64,000 nucleotides of DNA from Rubrivivax sp. (lineage in GTDB: Bacteria > Pseudomonadota > Gammaproteobacteria > Burkholderiales > Burkholderiaceae_C). The notes under the pieces are model-generated. The model was not told where the DNA came from, searched no databases, and saw nothing but the letters and a program-made list of their open reading frames with translations. The stretch lies in NCBI GenBank assembly GCA_030653385.1, contig JAURZM010000074.1, forward strand, positions 54,841 through 118,840. The letters are read 5' to 3'. The position numbers were made by a program, and so were the translations under genes. Shown piece by piece: positions 34,421 to 42,430 of the stretch (position 1 is the first letter of the stretch; each line of letters begins with the position of its first letter).

Positions 34421-37318
34421 ATGTGGGAAGTCTTCGCGTACCACAACAGCGAAGCGCTGGCAGGCATCTTCAACGCCATCGCCGCGATCATGGCCTCGGG
34501 CACCTACGTGAGTGCCATCGCGGCCGTTGCCTTCTGCGGCTTCGCCGTTGCGATGGTGGCCTACATGTTCCAGCCCGAGAAGCTGGTCGGCTGGCGCTGG
34601 CTCGTGTCCGTAGTGCTGATCTACGGCGTGCTCTTCGTCCCCCGCGTGACAGTCGCCGTGGTGGACAAGACCGGTGGCACCCCCAACCGCGTCATCGCGA
34701 ACGTGCCGTTCGGCATGGCGGCGCTCGGTGGTCTGACCAGCACCATCGGCAACACGATCACCGAGCTCTTCGAGACGGCATTCCAGACCTTGCCAGGACC
34801 CGCCTCCCTGCCCGGTGAACTGTCCTACCAGCAGAACGGCCTGATGTTCGGCAGCCGCCTGATTCAGGAGACGCGAAGCATCTCGATCCCGGATCCCGGG
34901 GTCTTGAACGACATCATCAACTTCGCCAACAACTGCACCGCCTACGACATCGCGGACGGCACGATCGCCGCCGCCGCCTTCTCGACATCGGACAACCTGT
35001 GGGCCGCGATGGCTGCCACCAATCCGGCGAGGTTCACCGTGATCACTGCCGGCGCAGGGGTGACCACGACGACCTGCGACGCTGCGTACGCATCCATCGC
35101 GGGGCGCCTGCCCGCACAGGTCAACGCGTTGACGGCGCGCCTCGGGCAGAAGCTGAATCCCGACCTCCCCGCAGCGGCCGCGCAGGCGGCCGTCCTGAAT
35201 CAGATTCCCCAGGCCTACATCCGATCCCAGATCGCGGGCGCAGCTGCCACCGCAGCTGATCTGATCCGCCAGAACGCCATCGTCAACGCGATCAACGACG
35301 CCGGCGAGATGGGCTGCCAGCGCATCAACGACCCTGCCTGCATGATGCTGGCCACCGGGCGCGCGCAATCCGTCGCGGCGCAGAACGCGTCCTGGATCAA
35401 CGGCGCCAAGATCTCGTCGCAGGCGCTTCCAGTGGTGCGCAACGTGGCGGAGGCGATGTGCTACGCGGTCTTCCCCCTCGTCGTGCTTCTGCTGTTCGTG
35501 TCGAGCGGGCGGACCACGATCATGATCCTCTCCGGCTATGCGATCGCACTGGTCTCGATCCAGCTCTGGCCGCCGCTGTTCGCGATCCTCAACTACATGG
35601 CGACGCTGTATGGCCAAATCGATCAGGCTGCGGCTGCCGAGATCGGCGGGGGCGTGAAGGCACTCTCGCTGCAGACAGCGTCTCCCATCTATTCGAACTC
35701 GATCTCCTCGCAGGCGGTCGTGTCGTACCTGATCATCGGCATCCCGATGCTCGCCTGGTCACTGGCCAACCGGATGGTCAACTTCGGCAGTGCCGTCATG
35801 GGTGGGCTGCAGGGCCTCCAAGCAGCCTCGATGTCGGGGAACGCCTCTGCGGCCGCGGCCACGGGCAATACCAGCATGGGCAACGTCTCGATGGATCAGC
35901 GCACCATCAGCCCCTCCACCTCAAACCCATGGGTCAGTCGCCAGCAGGATCTGGACGGCAACTGGGTCACGACAACGGCCAGCGGCGCACAGGCCACCTC
36001 CTACCTGCGCAATGAGAGCGCTACATCGCGGGTCGTGTCGTCGCGCGTCACACAGTCGTCTGTCCAAGAGGCATCGAGGTCAGCCGAAGCAGCGCGAAGC
36101 GAGGCTGTCTCTGCTTCCAATGACCTCTCTTCTGTGCTCGTGGACACCATGTCGCGGGGCTCTAGTCGCTTCCGGTCCACAGCCAGGAACGATGGCCAGA
36201 CAACTAGCTCCAGCAGCGAGCTCGGCGCTACAGCTGACCGTTTGCGTGTGACCAGCGAGGCCGTTGCGCGAACGACCGGCCTCAGCGCCCAACAGGTCGC
36301 GAACATCGCGTTCCAACTCTCTGGTGGCGTCGGTACCCCGGGCATAAGCCCCCTCAAGGCAAGTGCCGGCGGGAGTGTTGGCAAGACCTACACCAACACG
36401 CTGAATGACGCCGAGACCAAAGTGGCGAATGAACTATCCGCCGATCAGCTCCGGGAGTTCAAGTCGTTCGCCGAACGAGCAACGCGCGACCAGTCACTTG
36501 TCCGTGCACTGGGAAGTGATCAGCGCGAAGGCACCGAACTCGCTTCACGCCTATCAACAGCCGTGAGTCGCGCGGAGACTGCCCAATCCACGTTTGCTGA
36601 CCGAACGACAGTTGCCGAGCGCTTGTCGAAGGCATATGAGACCGGCGAGGTACTCTCGATCGATCTTGCCCAGCTGCCTGCGAACTCCGACTTCATCAAT
36701 CGCTACAACCGCCTGGCGGCTGAGTATGGATCTGACAGCTTGGCGCTTCAGGCCGCCATGGCAAGCGAACTAGCGTCACGAGCGCTGCCACCGACAAAGA
36801 CGGTTTCCGGATCTGCGCTTCCAAGCGCGTTCGCCGACATTCGCGATCTCAGCCGCGCCAACAATGCCGATCCAATCTTCTCGAAGACTCGAATCGGTGG
36901 TGCCGATTCTGCGAACGATCGGGCTGTTGGGACACGGATCGGTACTGCCGACCTGAAGGCACCCTTGCCAGGTGCACCGCTCGAACAAGTACGGGAGGAC
37001 GTCGGGAGGCGGCTCGGTGGCGCAAGCGAACGTCCAACACAGGCAGCGACCTTTGACGCGCGCAATGAGATCGTCCGCAATCCCGATGGAACCATCTCGA
37101 CACGACGATCGCAGATGGTCGGCAACGCTCGGCAGTTGCGTGAGGATGCGGCGGCGCTAGCACAGAATGCCAAGGCCCTTTTGGACGGTGGAGCTGACTC
37201 GGCAGTACGCGCCGCTGCCAAGGCAACAGAGCGGCAGGCCGGGTCCGAACGCGTTCAGGCGATAGAAGCAACGCGAGAGGTGCCCGCAATGCTTCCCAAG
37301 GGAGGCCGACGTCAATAG
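34421..37318 (+). CDS. traG: TraG mating-pair stabilisation/entry-exclusion protein
   Basis: 965 aa. N-terminal TraG_N domain with membrane segments at about 19-70 and 340-470 (VFPLVVLLLFVSSG, IMILSGYAIALVSIQLWPPLFAIL, VSYLIIGIPMLAWSLA), then a long Ser/Thr/Ala-rich periplasmic C-terminus. In SXT/IncC elements the N-terminal part assembles pili and a C-terminal segment is the target of the recipient's entry-exclusion protein. From about 35900 to the end the DNA is less GC-biased than the upstream tra genes, suggesting that the C-terminal half was exchanged. Last gene of the operon. Confidence 0.92.
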   Translation: MWEVFAYHNSEALAGIFNAIAAIMASGTYVSAIAAVAFCGFAVAMVAYMFQPEKLVGWRWLVSVVLIYGVLFVPRVTVAVVDKTGGTPNRVIANVPFGMAALGGLTSTIGNTITELFETAFQTLPGPASLPGELSYQQNGLMFGSRLIQETRSISIPDPGVLNDIINFANNCTAYDIADGTIAAAAFSTSDNLWAAMAATNPARFTVITAGAGVTTTTCDAAYASIAGRLPAQVNALTARLGQKLNPDLPAAAAQAAVLNQIPQAYIRSQIAGAAATAADLIRQNAIVNAINDAGEMGCQRINDPACMMLATGRAQSVAAQNASWINGAKISSQALPVVRNVAEAMCYAVFPLVVLLLFVSSGRTTIMILSGYAIALVSIQLWPPLFAILNYMATLYGQIDQAAAAEIGGGVKALSLQTASPIYSNSISSQAVVSYLIIGIPMLAWSLANRMVNFGSAVMGGLQGLQAASMSGNASAAAATGNTSMGNVSMDQRTISPSTSNPWVSRQQDLDGNWVTTTASGAQATSYLRNESATSRVVSSRVTQSSVQEASRSAEAARSEAVSASNDLSSVLVDTMSRGSSRFRSTARNDGQTTSSSSELGATADRLRVTSEAVARTTGLSAQQVANIAFQLSGGVGTPGISPLKASAGGSVGKTYTNTLNDAETKVANELSADQLREFKSFAERATRDQSLVRALGSDQREGTELASRLSTAVSRAETAQSTFADRTTVAERLSKAYETGEVLSIDLAQLPANSDFINRYNRLAAEYGSDSLALQAAMASELASRALPPTKTVSGSALPSAFADIRDLSRANNADPIFSKTRIGGADSANDRAVGTRIGTADLKAPLPGAPLEQVREDVGRRLGGASERPTQAATFDARNEIVRNPDGTISTRRSQMVGNARQLREDAAALAQNAKALLDGGADSAVRAAAKATERQAGSERVQAIEATREVPAMLPKGGRRQ

Positions 37319-37342
37319 CCGCACTGTGGGCCCCTGCCCCGT

Positions 37343-37648
37343 CTAGAAGCGGCCGTTCGCTCCTGGGCGCGGGTGGTTCTCCATGTCAAACACGTCACCC
37401 GGATAGCGTTGGACGCCGAGTTCATCAGTGAAGGGGTCTGGTGACACCAACTCCGGAACTGTCACCTCGCCGCGTGGGCTTGCGACGATCGCCACTGCAG
37501 CCGCGATTCCGCCGAACATGAGCCCGACGAAGCCAACGACAAACGCACCGCGATCCGACACCGAGACGGCTGCCAAGCCACCCACGCACCAGAACGCAAT
37601 CAACGCAACTTTGAGCCTGGACATCAACGCTCGCCTAGATAGAAACAA
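37343..37648 (-). CDS. Small inner-membrane protein, candidate entry exclusion
   Basis: 101 aa (a second ATG, MSRLK, is 24 nt downstream). Two hydrophobic segments (LKVALIAFWCVGGLAAV and FVVGFVGLMFGGIAAAVAIVA), then a polar C-terminus ending in NHPRPGANGRF. No family recognised. It lies directly behind traG, convergent to it, where SXT/R391 carry eex, an inner-membrane protein that blocks redundant transfer through TraG. The exclusion role is inferred from position and topology only. Confidence 0.55.
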   Translation of the reverse strand: MFLSRRALMSRLKVALIAFWCVGGLAAVSVSDRGAFVVGFVGLMFGGIAAAVAIVASPRGEVTVPELVSPDPFTDELGVQRYPGDVFDMENHPRPGANGRF

Positions 37649-37687
37649 TCAGCCACATCGAGCCTGCAAGACCGAAGGCTTGATTCA

Positions 37688-37693
37688 TATACT
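37688..37693 (+). promoter_or_regulatory. -10 element before 37723 gene
   Basis: TATACT, five of six consensus bases, 30 nt before ATG 37723. The -35 (TGCAAG, 17 nt upstream) is poor, and no activator box is present. Confidence 0.4.
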
Positions 37694-37722
37694 GTCCTCA
37701 GCCCTCCGTCAAGGGAGCAGTC

Positions 37723-38334
37723 ATGACCGCCTGTAAACCCATCGTGCTCAGGACCGCCGCAGCGCTGGCGACTGTGGTGATGACGACGTCATCGTTCGCA
37801 GTGTCGCTGCGTCCGAACAAGGCTACGGACGAGTCAGTCTGCGATCTCGCACACGACACGAACCTCTTCCTCGGGTCCAAGGTCCTGGTCCCTTCCGTCG
37901 CCACGAAGAAGGACCAGGTTGATGCCTTCTTTCGGCTTGCCGCGACCTTTGTCGCGAGCAAGTGCAAAAACGGGCAAGCTCTCATACTGCAGGGCGCAAC
38001 TGCAAGCAGCGTCGATGTCCAGTCGTTAACCGAGGTCGCCAACTCCGCGTGTGCAGTGGCAGCCGTTGCCCGAACCGAAGTCAGGCTCCCGCTTGGCGAT
38101 GTGACCCAGGCGGGCTTCGAACTACGGTGCACGATCCTCAAACACGACGAGCTTGTCGCAAGGCTCAATGAGATTGAACGCGCCGATCCCATGGATGCGC
38201 TCAAGGCGCGACTGGCCGCAGCGGCACAGCAGGCTGATCGAGGTCCCTCGAAGTCAGACTCCGGTTCCCAAGCCAAGAAGGACTGCGACAAGATGACCTT
38301 GTCGTCGATCCTTCAGGGCGGCTCCTGCAAATAG
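37723..38334 (+). CDS. Exported hypothetical protein
   Basis: 203 aa. Signal peptide (MTACKPIVLRTAAALATVVMTTSSFAV), then a mature domain with four or more Cys and a charged, Lys/Ser-rich C-terminus ending in GGSCK. Ribosome site AAGGGAG. No recognised family. Composition is less GC-biased than the tra genes, like the end of traG, so it may have arrived together with that segment. Confidence 0.65.
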   Translation: MTACKPIVLRTAAALATVVMTTSSFAVSLRPNKATDESVCDLAHDTNLFLGSKVLVPSVATKKDQVDAFFRLAATFVASKCKNGQALILQGATASSVDVQSLTEVANSACAVAAVARTEVRLPLGDVTQAGFELRCTILKHDELVARLNEIERADPMDALKARLAAAAQQADRGPSKSDSGSQAKKDCDKMTLSSILQGGSCK

Positions 38335-38390
38335 CGCTCGTGCGCTCAGGACCCGCTCCACTCCAAATCGCAGTTTCACCGGCAACTTTC

Positions 38391-38446
38391 GGGGGGGACT
38401 AGCACCCGCCTTTCGAGTGGAAGCCTCGGGCTCGTCGTTCTATCTT
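38391..38446 (+). promoter_or_regulatory. Candidate activator-dependent promoter of the S49 peptidase gene
   Basis: Seven G at 38391-38397, CCTTTCGAGTGGAAGCC from 38409, TATCTT as -10 at 38441-38446 (26 nt after CCTTTC). It has the best -10 of the set and no -35. The gene starts at 38485. Confidence 0.65.
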
Positions 38447-38484
38447 CTTGTCCTCGGCACAGGCCGTCCGGCAAGGAGAGCGCG

Positions 38485-39513
38485 ATGTCCACCCCAACCC
38501 CCACCGAGCCCACGGTCCCGACCGCGCGGAACGGCGAGCCCACCACGTTCCCTTCGGTCGTGCTCGAGGTGCTCCGAGAGATGCGGGAGCAGCGCCAGTC
38601 CTTCGAGCGCTCGGCTGAATTGGCCGCCAAGGAACGAAAGGCCGAGCGCCGCTGGCGCAACCTGTTCCAGGCCATGTTCTTCGGTGCGCCGGTGCTGCTC
38701 GGTCTGCTGTACTTCCTGTTCTTCCTGAACTCCACCGGCTTTCGCTGGGGGCCATTCGGGAACGTAGTGGGCATCGTCCGCATCGAGGGCCCCATCGGCG
38801 CCACGGAGCGGGCCTCGGCCGAGAACATCATTCCGATCCTCGAAAAGGCATTCGGCAACCCGAACGTGAAGGGCGTCGTGCTGCACATCGACAGCCCCGG
38901 CGGAGCGCCCGTCGAGGCCGAGCGCATCTCGACAGCCATCAACGGGCTCAAGGCAAAACACCGAAAGGAAGTGGTCGCGGTGATCAACAACCTGGGCGCC
39001 AGCGCTGCCTACATGGTCGCGCTGAACGCGGACAAGATCATCGCCGCGAAGTATTCGTTCGTCGGATCGATCGGCGCCATCATGGCCCCGTGGCAGTTGG
39101 ACAAAGCGATCGCCAAGGTCGACGTCGCGCAGCGGGTCTACGCCTCCGGCAAGCTCAAGGCCTTCCTCAACCCGTTCACCCCGGTCAGTCCCGAGGTCGA
39201 CCGGAAGGCCCAGCAACTCGTCGATCAAATGGGGGGCTTCTTCCTGGCCGAGGTGAAGGCCCGCCGGGGCCAAGCCCTGAAGTCGGGTGTCGACTTCGGC
39301 ACTGGTGAGGTCTGGCCAGGCCCCGAGGCCAAGGAACTGGGTCTGGTCGACGGCGTGGCCACGGTTGATGACTTCGTGGCCACGCACTGGGGCATGAAGA
39401 CCTACGACTACGGGCCGAGTGCCGACTCGTCACCATTCCTGACGCGCTCTCTGCAGGACGCCATTACCAGCGTGGTCAAGCGGCTCGCGCTGAGCGGCCC
39501 CGCGGTTCAGTAG
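38485..39513 (+). CDS. S49-family (SppA/SohB-like) membrane peptidase
   Basis: 342 aa. One membrane helix (about 61-80) in an N-terminal anchor, then a signal-peptide-peptidase domain: VVLHIDSPGGAPVEAERI, INNLGASAAYM with nucleophile S173, FVGSIGAIM, and the base K225 in GKLKAFLNPF. AAGGAGAGCGCG sets the start. S49 peptidases recur on IncC and SXT-like elements after traG. Targets may be membrane remnants or exclusion/pilus proteins, not known. A regulon member by its promoter box. Confidence 0.88.
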   Translation: MSTPTPTEPTVPTARNGEPTTFPSVVLEVLREMREQRQSFERSAELAAKERKAERRWRNLFQAMFFGAPVLLGLLYFLFFLNSTGFRWGPFGNVVGIVRIEGPIGATERASAENIIPILEKAFGNPNVKGVVLHIDSPGGAPVEAERISTAINGLKAKHRKEVVAVINNLGASAAYMVALNADKIIAAKYSFVGSIGAIMAPWQLDKAIAKVDVAQRVYASGKLKAFLNPFTPVSPEVDRKAQQLVDQMGGFFLAEVKARRGQALKSGVDFGTGEVWPGPEAKELGLVDGVATVDDFVATHWGMKTYDYGPSADSSPFLTRSLQDAITSVVKRLALSGPAVQ

Positions 39514-39534
39514 GACCGCCAGTTCGTCCGATCG

Positions 39535-39834
39535 TCAGTCCGACGACTGAGGTCGTGCCGTCAGGTCCCAGAGCGTCCCCTGCCACTTCGAGATCCTGCC
39601 CTCTGCCTCGCACTTCGGGCACTTCCAAACAACGGCGTTGTCCGCAGCCCGCACCGCGGTGACCGCACCCTTCTTGCATTTGAAGCACGTCGGCGCCGCC
39701 GGTGCGGTTTCCGATTCGTCCGTGGCGTGAGCAACGACCTCGACGACGAACTGGGCCATCGCGCGCGCCGCGCCCTTGATCGGCGCAATTGCGCCGGACT
39801 CATCGAGGACGTGTGTGAGGTCGGTGATGAACAT
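39535..39834 (-). CDS. Small zinc-ribbon protein
   Basis: 99 aa. An N-terminal helix is followed by a four-Cys ribbon: CFKCKKG .. VWKCPKCEAEGRISKWQGTLWDL. Family not recognised beyond the zinc-ribbon character; a nucleic-acid binding role is plausible. It lies convergent to the S49 gene (21 nt apart) and 146 nt downstream of the nuclease pair on the same strand. TAGACT at about 39860 is a possible -10. Confidence 0.65.
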   Translation of the reverse strand: MFITDLTHVLDESGAIAPIKGAARAMAQFVVEVVAHATDESETAPAAPTCFKCKKGAVTAVRAADNAVVWKCPKCEAEGRISKWQGTLWDLTARPQSSD

Positions 39835-39980
39835 CGAAGGCTCGGAAGTGCGCCAAGTCTAGCCAGCCCAGTGGTCGCTTACCTCTGCCTTGGCACTCAG
39901 GGCCAGACCGGCCTTGGCGGTGTATGCGATTCGGGACCTGCCCTCACCACGCCGCCGTGCGGCCGCCAAGCGCCTGGGCG

Positions 39981-40529
39981 CTACTCCCGGTCTCCGAAGG
40001 TGCTTTGGCAGACGGCCCGATGCCCGCACTTGTCGCACGCCTTCCGGCGCGCCGCCGGCGATGGCGCATGGCCCTGTCCGCGCCTCAGCTCGAGCAGCCT
40101 GCGGCGCATCGCCAGGACCTCGTCCTCGTCGAACAAGTCCACGCGGATCGCCCGAGGTTGTCCCTGGCCATGCTGTTTGACCGCCACGTAGGCCACCGAG
40201 GAAACTCGCTCGCCGGTCTCCTCTTGCAGGACCAAGCGTTGCGCCGAGAGCTCGATGGCATCCGAGGCGTGCGCCGCGAAGTAGCCGCGGGTCTTCAGTT
40301 CCACCAGGTGGAGTTCGCCGCCTTGGCGATACGCGCGGTCGAGCCGGGCCACCAGGCCAAGGCGCTTGGACTCGAACCGCCTTTCAGCGAAGACCAGCTC
40401 ACCATTGGAGATCTCGCGCGGCAACCAGCCCTCGTCCGGCCGTTCCCCCTGACTCTTGAGCCAGCAGTATGCCGCTGCGAAGAGCAGCAGCCCCAGCAAG
40501 AGCAGCGCACCTGCGCCGGCGTCGCTCAT
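39981..40529 (-). CDS. Membrane-anchored Cas4/AddB-like nuclease subunit (catalytic half)
   Basis: 182 aa. N-terminal membrane helix (about 7-23), then a PD-(D/E)XK nuclease core: D64 (ARLDRAYRQ), E77-L-K79 (HLVELKTRGYF), Q97 (LSAQRLVLQEE), and a C-terminal cluster C165-x2-C168-x5-C174, the spacing of the Fe-S cysteines in AddB/Cas4 nucleases. What is missing is the N-terminal fourth Cys and motif-I His, and these occur in the protein encoded just upstream (40526-40972), whose stop overlaps this start (ATGA). Probably one heteromeric nuclease. Cas1/Cas2 or a CRISPR array are absent, so a DNA-processing role in the element is more likely than adaptation. Confidence 0.7.
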   Translation of the reverse strand: MSDAGAGALLLLGLLLFAAAYCWLKSQGERPDEGWLPREISNGELVFAERRFESKRLGLVARLDRAYRQGGELHLVELKTRGYFAAHASDAIELSAQRLVLQEETGERVSSVAYVAVKQHGQGQPRAIRVDLFDEDEVLAMRRRLLELRRGQGHAPSPAARRKACDKCGHRAVCQSTFGDRE

Positions 40530-40972
40530 CGTGCAAGCCTTCGCGCGACCGCCCGTGCGGCCATCCGGCCTGCCAGGACGAGTCCGAGCCTCACGGCCGA
40601 GAGCAGCCGCGGATGGCGGCTCAGCAGGTCACACGCCGCGGGCCCGAGGTGGTAGTACGTCGCGATGAACTGGCGGCCTGGGGCTGTGCGGCGCAGGTAG
40701 AGGTCCCGGAACGCCCGCAGCGCACTGGTCTCGGCACACTCGCCAAGCGCCAGGGTCGCGACGAAGCACCGGCCCTTCCGCTCGCTCGCTCGCGCGATGG
40801 CCAAGCCGTCCTGGTAGAACTGGTCGTGCGCCGCGTTCCCCCGATCCTGCGCCACGAGTTGCTCCGGCGATCGCTTCGCACCGTAGCGCCAGTCGAAGTG
40901 CGCCACGCGTTCACAGTAGCCGAGCTGCGCCAGCTCGCTGGCGCTCACCAGATCTCGATCAGTCCTTCTCAT
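40526..40972 (-). CDS. Cas4/AddB-like nuclease, N-terminal half as separate protein
   Basis: 148 aa from ATG 40972 (GGGGAAG upstream; ATG 40990 is possible). It opens with SASELAQLGYCERVAHFDWRYG, the pattern of the first iron-sulfur Cys of Cas4/AddB proteins (C20), followed by GNAAHDQFY with H49 in the position of nuclease motif I. It contains no D, ExK or Q motif and no C-terminal cysteines. These are all in the overlapping downstream gene. A hydrophobic/amphipathic C-terminus (LLSAVRLGLVLAGRMAARAV) may associate with membrane. Confidence 0.6.
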   Translation of the reverse strand: MRRTDRDLVSASELAQLGYCERVAHFDWRYGAKRSPEQLVAQDRGNAAHDQFYQDGLAIARASERKGRCFVATLALGECAETSALRAFRDLYLRRTAPGRQFIATYYHLGPAACDLLSRHPRLLSAVRLGLVLAGRMAARAVARRLAR

Positions 40973-41288
40973 CCACTTCCCCGAACGCATCGGTCATCTC
41001 GGCGATGCTCTGGCCGGCGATGGCACCGTGGGTCTCCGCCATCGGTGCGGCGCCGACCCGCCCCAGCGGCCTCAGCGACATCGAGATCGGCGGCGCTGCG
41101 TGGCCCCGGCTCGAAGTCGCCACGCCACCAAGGCGCCCCTGTTCGACCAGCAACCCGACGCCGGCCAGGCCAAGCAGCCGCTTCACGCGCCTTCGAGCAG
41201 CGGTCATCCCGATGAGTTCGCGATGGAGCTCGGGGCACTCTTCCGCGCTGATGGTCACCTGCATCACGATTTTCGGCTGGGCTCCCAT
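40959..41288 (-). CDS. Small protein downstream of ParM-like gene (ParR/StbB position)
   Basis: 109 aa, not recognised. It starts 7 nt after the stop of the ParM-like gene and overlaps the next gene by 14 nt. MGAQPKIVMQVTISAEECPELHRELIGMTAARRRVKRLLGLA at the start resembles a small DNA-binding (ribbon-helix-helix-like) N-terminus with a beta strand then two helices. In ParM systems the partner adaptor ParR is encoded directly after parM, so this is the natural candidate; the C-terminal half is Gly/Ala/Pro-rich. Confidence 0.6.
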   Translation of the reverse strand: MGAQPKIVMQVTISAEECPELHRELIGMTAARRRVKRLLGLAGVGLLVEQGRLGGVATSSRGHAAPPISMSLRPLGRVGAAPMAETHGAIAGQSIAEMTDAFGEVDEKD

Positions 41289-41294
41289 GGCTGG

Positions 41295-42339
41295 CTACGC
41301 TCCGACCGGGGCCACCTCGGCGCGGGCAGGCGCCGTGGCGAACAACTGTGGGTTCTCACGCACGTACTGCTCGCCCATGAGCTGGAAGCCCTTCACGTTC
41401 GCATAGAGGGGTTCGTCCACCTCGCTGATGGCGATCTCGGGGAACTTTCGCCGAATCGATGCGCGGTACAGGTGCATCCCGCCACCCACCACCACGATGT
41501 GCTCCAGGTCGTCTGTCGCGCCCAACTTGCCATGGAGCATCGCGACGGCCTGGTCGGCGATCTTCTCGATCGTGTTGTCGAACTTTCTTGAGGTCGACGC
41601 TCCGCTTGTAGGCGCGCAGGGGCTTGCGGCTCCTCAGTGCCCTGTCGATCGCCTCCAGGTTCAGGTAGCCCCTGCCAGTCTCGCTCGCGATCGCGGCGGC
41701 AATCTTGAGCAGTATGTCGTGCACCCCACGGTTGACCGAGTCGCTCATCTTGCCAACCACCTTGCTGTCCAGCGTCACCAGCCAGTCGAAGGTGCGCGAG
41801 CCAGCGTCGATGACCAAGGTTCTGCCATGCCGGAGCTTTGCGTTCGCCTGATCCCCGAAGACGGCATACATGGCGCCCTGGGGTTGCGCCACGACCAACA
41901 CCTGTTTGACCTCGACCGTGCGATTGCGGCCGACCTCGAATTTGCCCGTCATCGCTTTCTGCAGTTCCGCCCTGCGGCGCATGTAGTCGACCACCGGCAG
42001 TCCGAGCACCAGCAGGTCGACCCTGTCGACCTTCATGAAGTGAAGGGCCCCCGCCGTGAACGCCCGGTACTCGGGGGTGCGTATGTAGTCGTCGTGATGG
42101 TTCCGGCCCACGAAGCCGTCGGCCGCAAGCGCAACGTCGGGCCCCACCTCGTACCACATGCCACCCACCGGCACGCAGACCGTCTTGCGCTTGCTGCCGA
42201 GTGCATCGTTTGAGTTGTCGTGCGCACTGTCATAGGCGATCGAGGCGAAGTGCGCGCATTCGACCCTTCCACCTTGCGCAGCCAGCACGTACTTGGTATT
42301 CCCGAATCCCACATCGATGGCTCTGACGATTGCTTCCAT
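41295..42339 (-). pseudogene. ParM/StbA-like actin-type ATPase with +1 frameshift
   Basis: The reading frame from ATG 42339 (GGAGAG upstream) encodes an actin-like segregation ATPase: RAIDVGFGNTKY (phosphate-1), LVIDAGSRTFDWLV (phosphate-2). Near 41583 the frame breaks after VDLKK. Shifting by +1 gives FDNTIEKIADQAVAMLHGKLG and then HIVVVGGGMHLYR (adenosine loop) to the stop at 41295. The DNA there reads AAGAAAGTTC on the coding strand; one A fewer would restore an unbroken 347-aa protein. This could be a sequencing error, a recent inactivation or, less likely, recoding. Function if intact: filament-driven partition of the element. It has an activator-type promoter (42377-42430). Confidence 0.75.
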
Positions 42340-42376
42340 GGACGGCGCTCTCCACGTTGCGTTGACCGATGGCGAC

Positions 42377-42430
42377 AGCATCGCCAAGAGTCCGCGCGCC
42401 GCCAACCCGGAAAGGCCGGTCGTAGCCCCC
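42377..42430 (-). promoter_or_regulatory. Candidate activator-dependent promoter of the ParM-like gene
   Basis: On the minus strand GGGGG (42430-42426), CCTTTCCGGGTTGGCGG from 42415, GATGCT as -10 at 42382-42377, 27 nt after CCTTTC. Same layout as the tra promoters, no -35. The start codon is at 42339. Confidence 0.6.

Noticed and set aside
39981..40972. CRISPR-associated Cas4
   Set aside because: No cas1, cas2 or repeat-spacer array is in the window. The similarity is to the nuclease fold in general.
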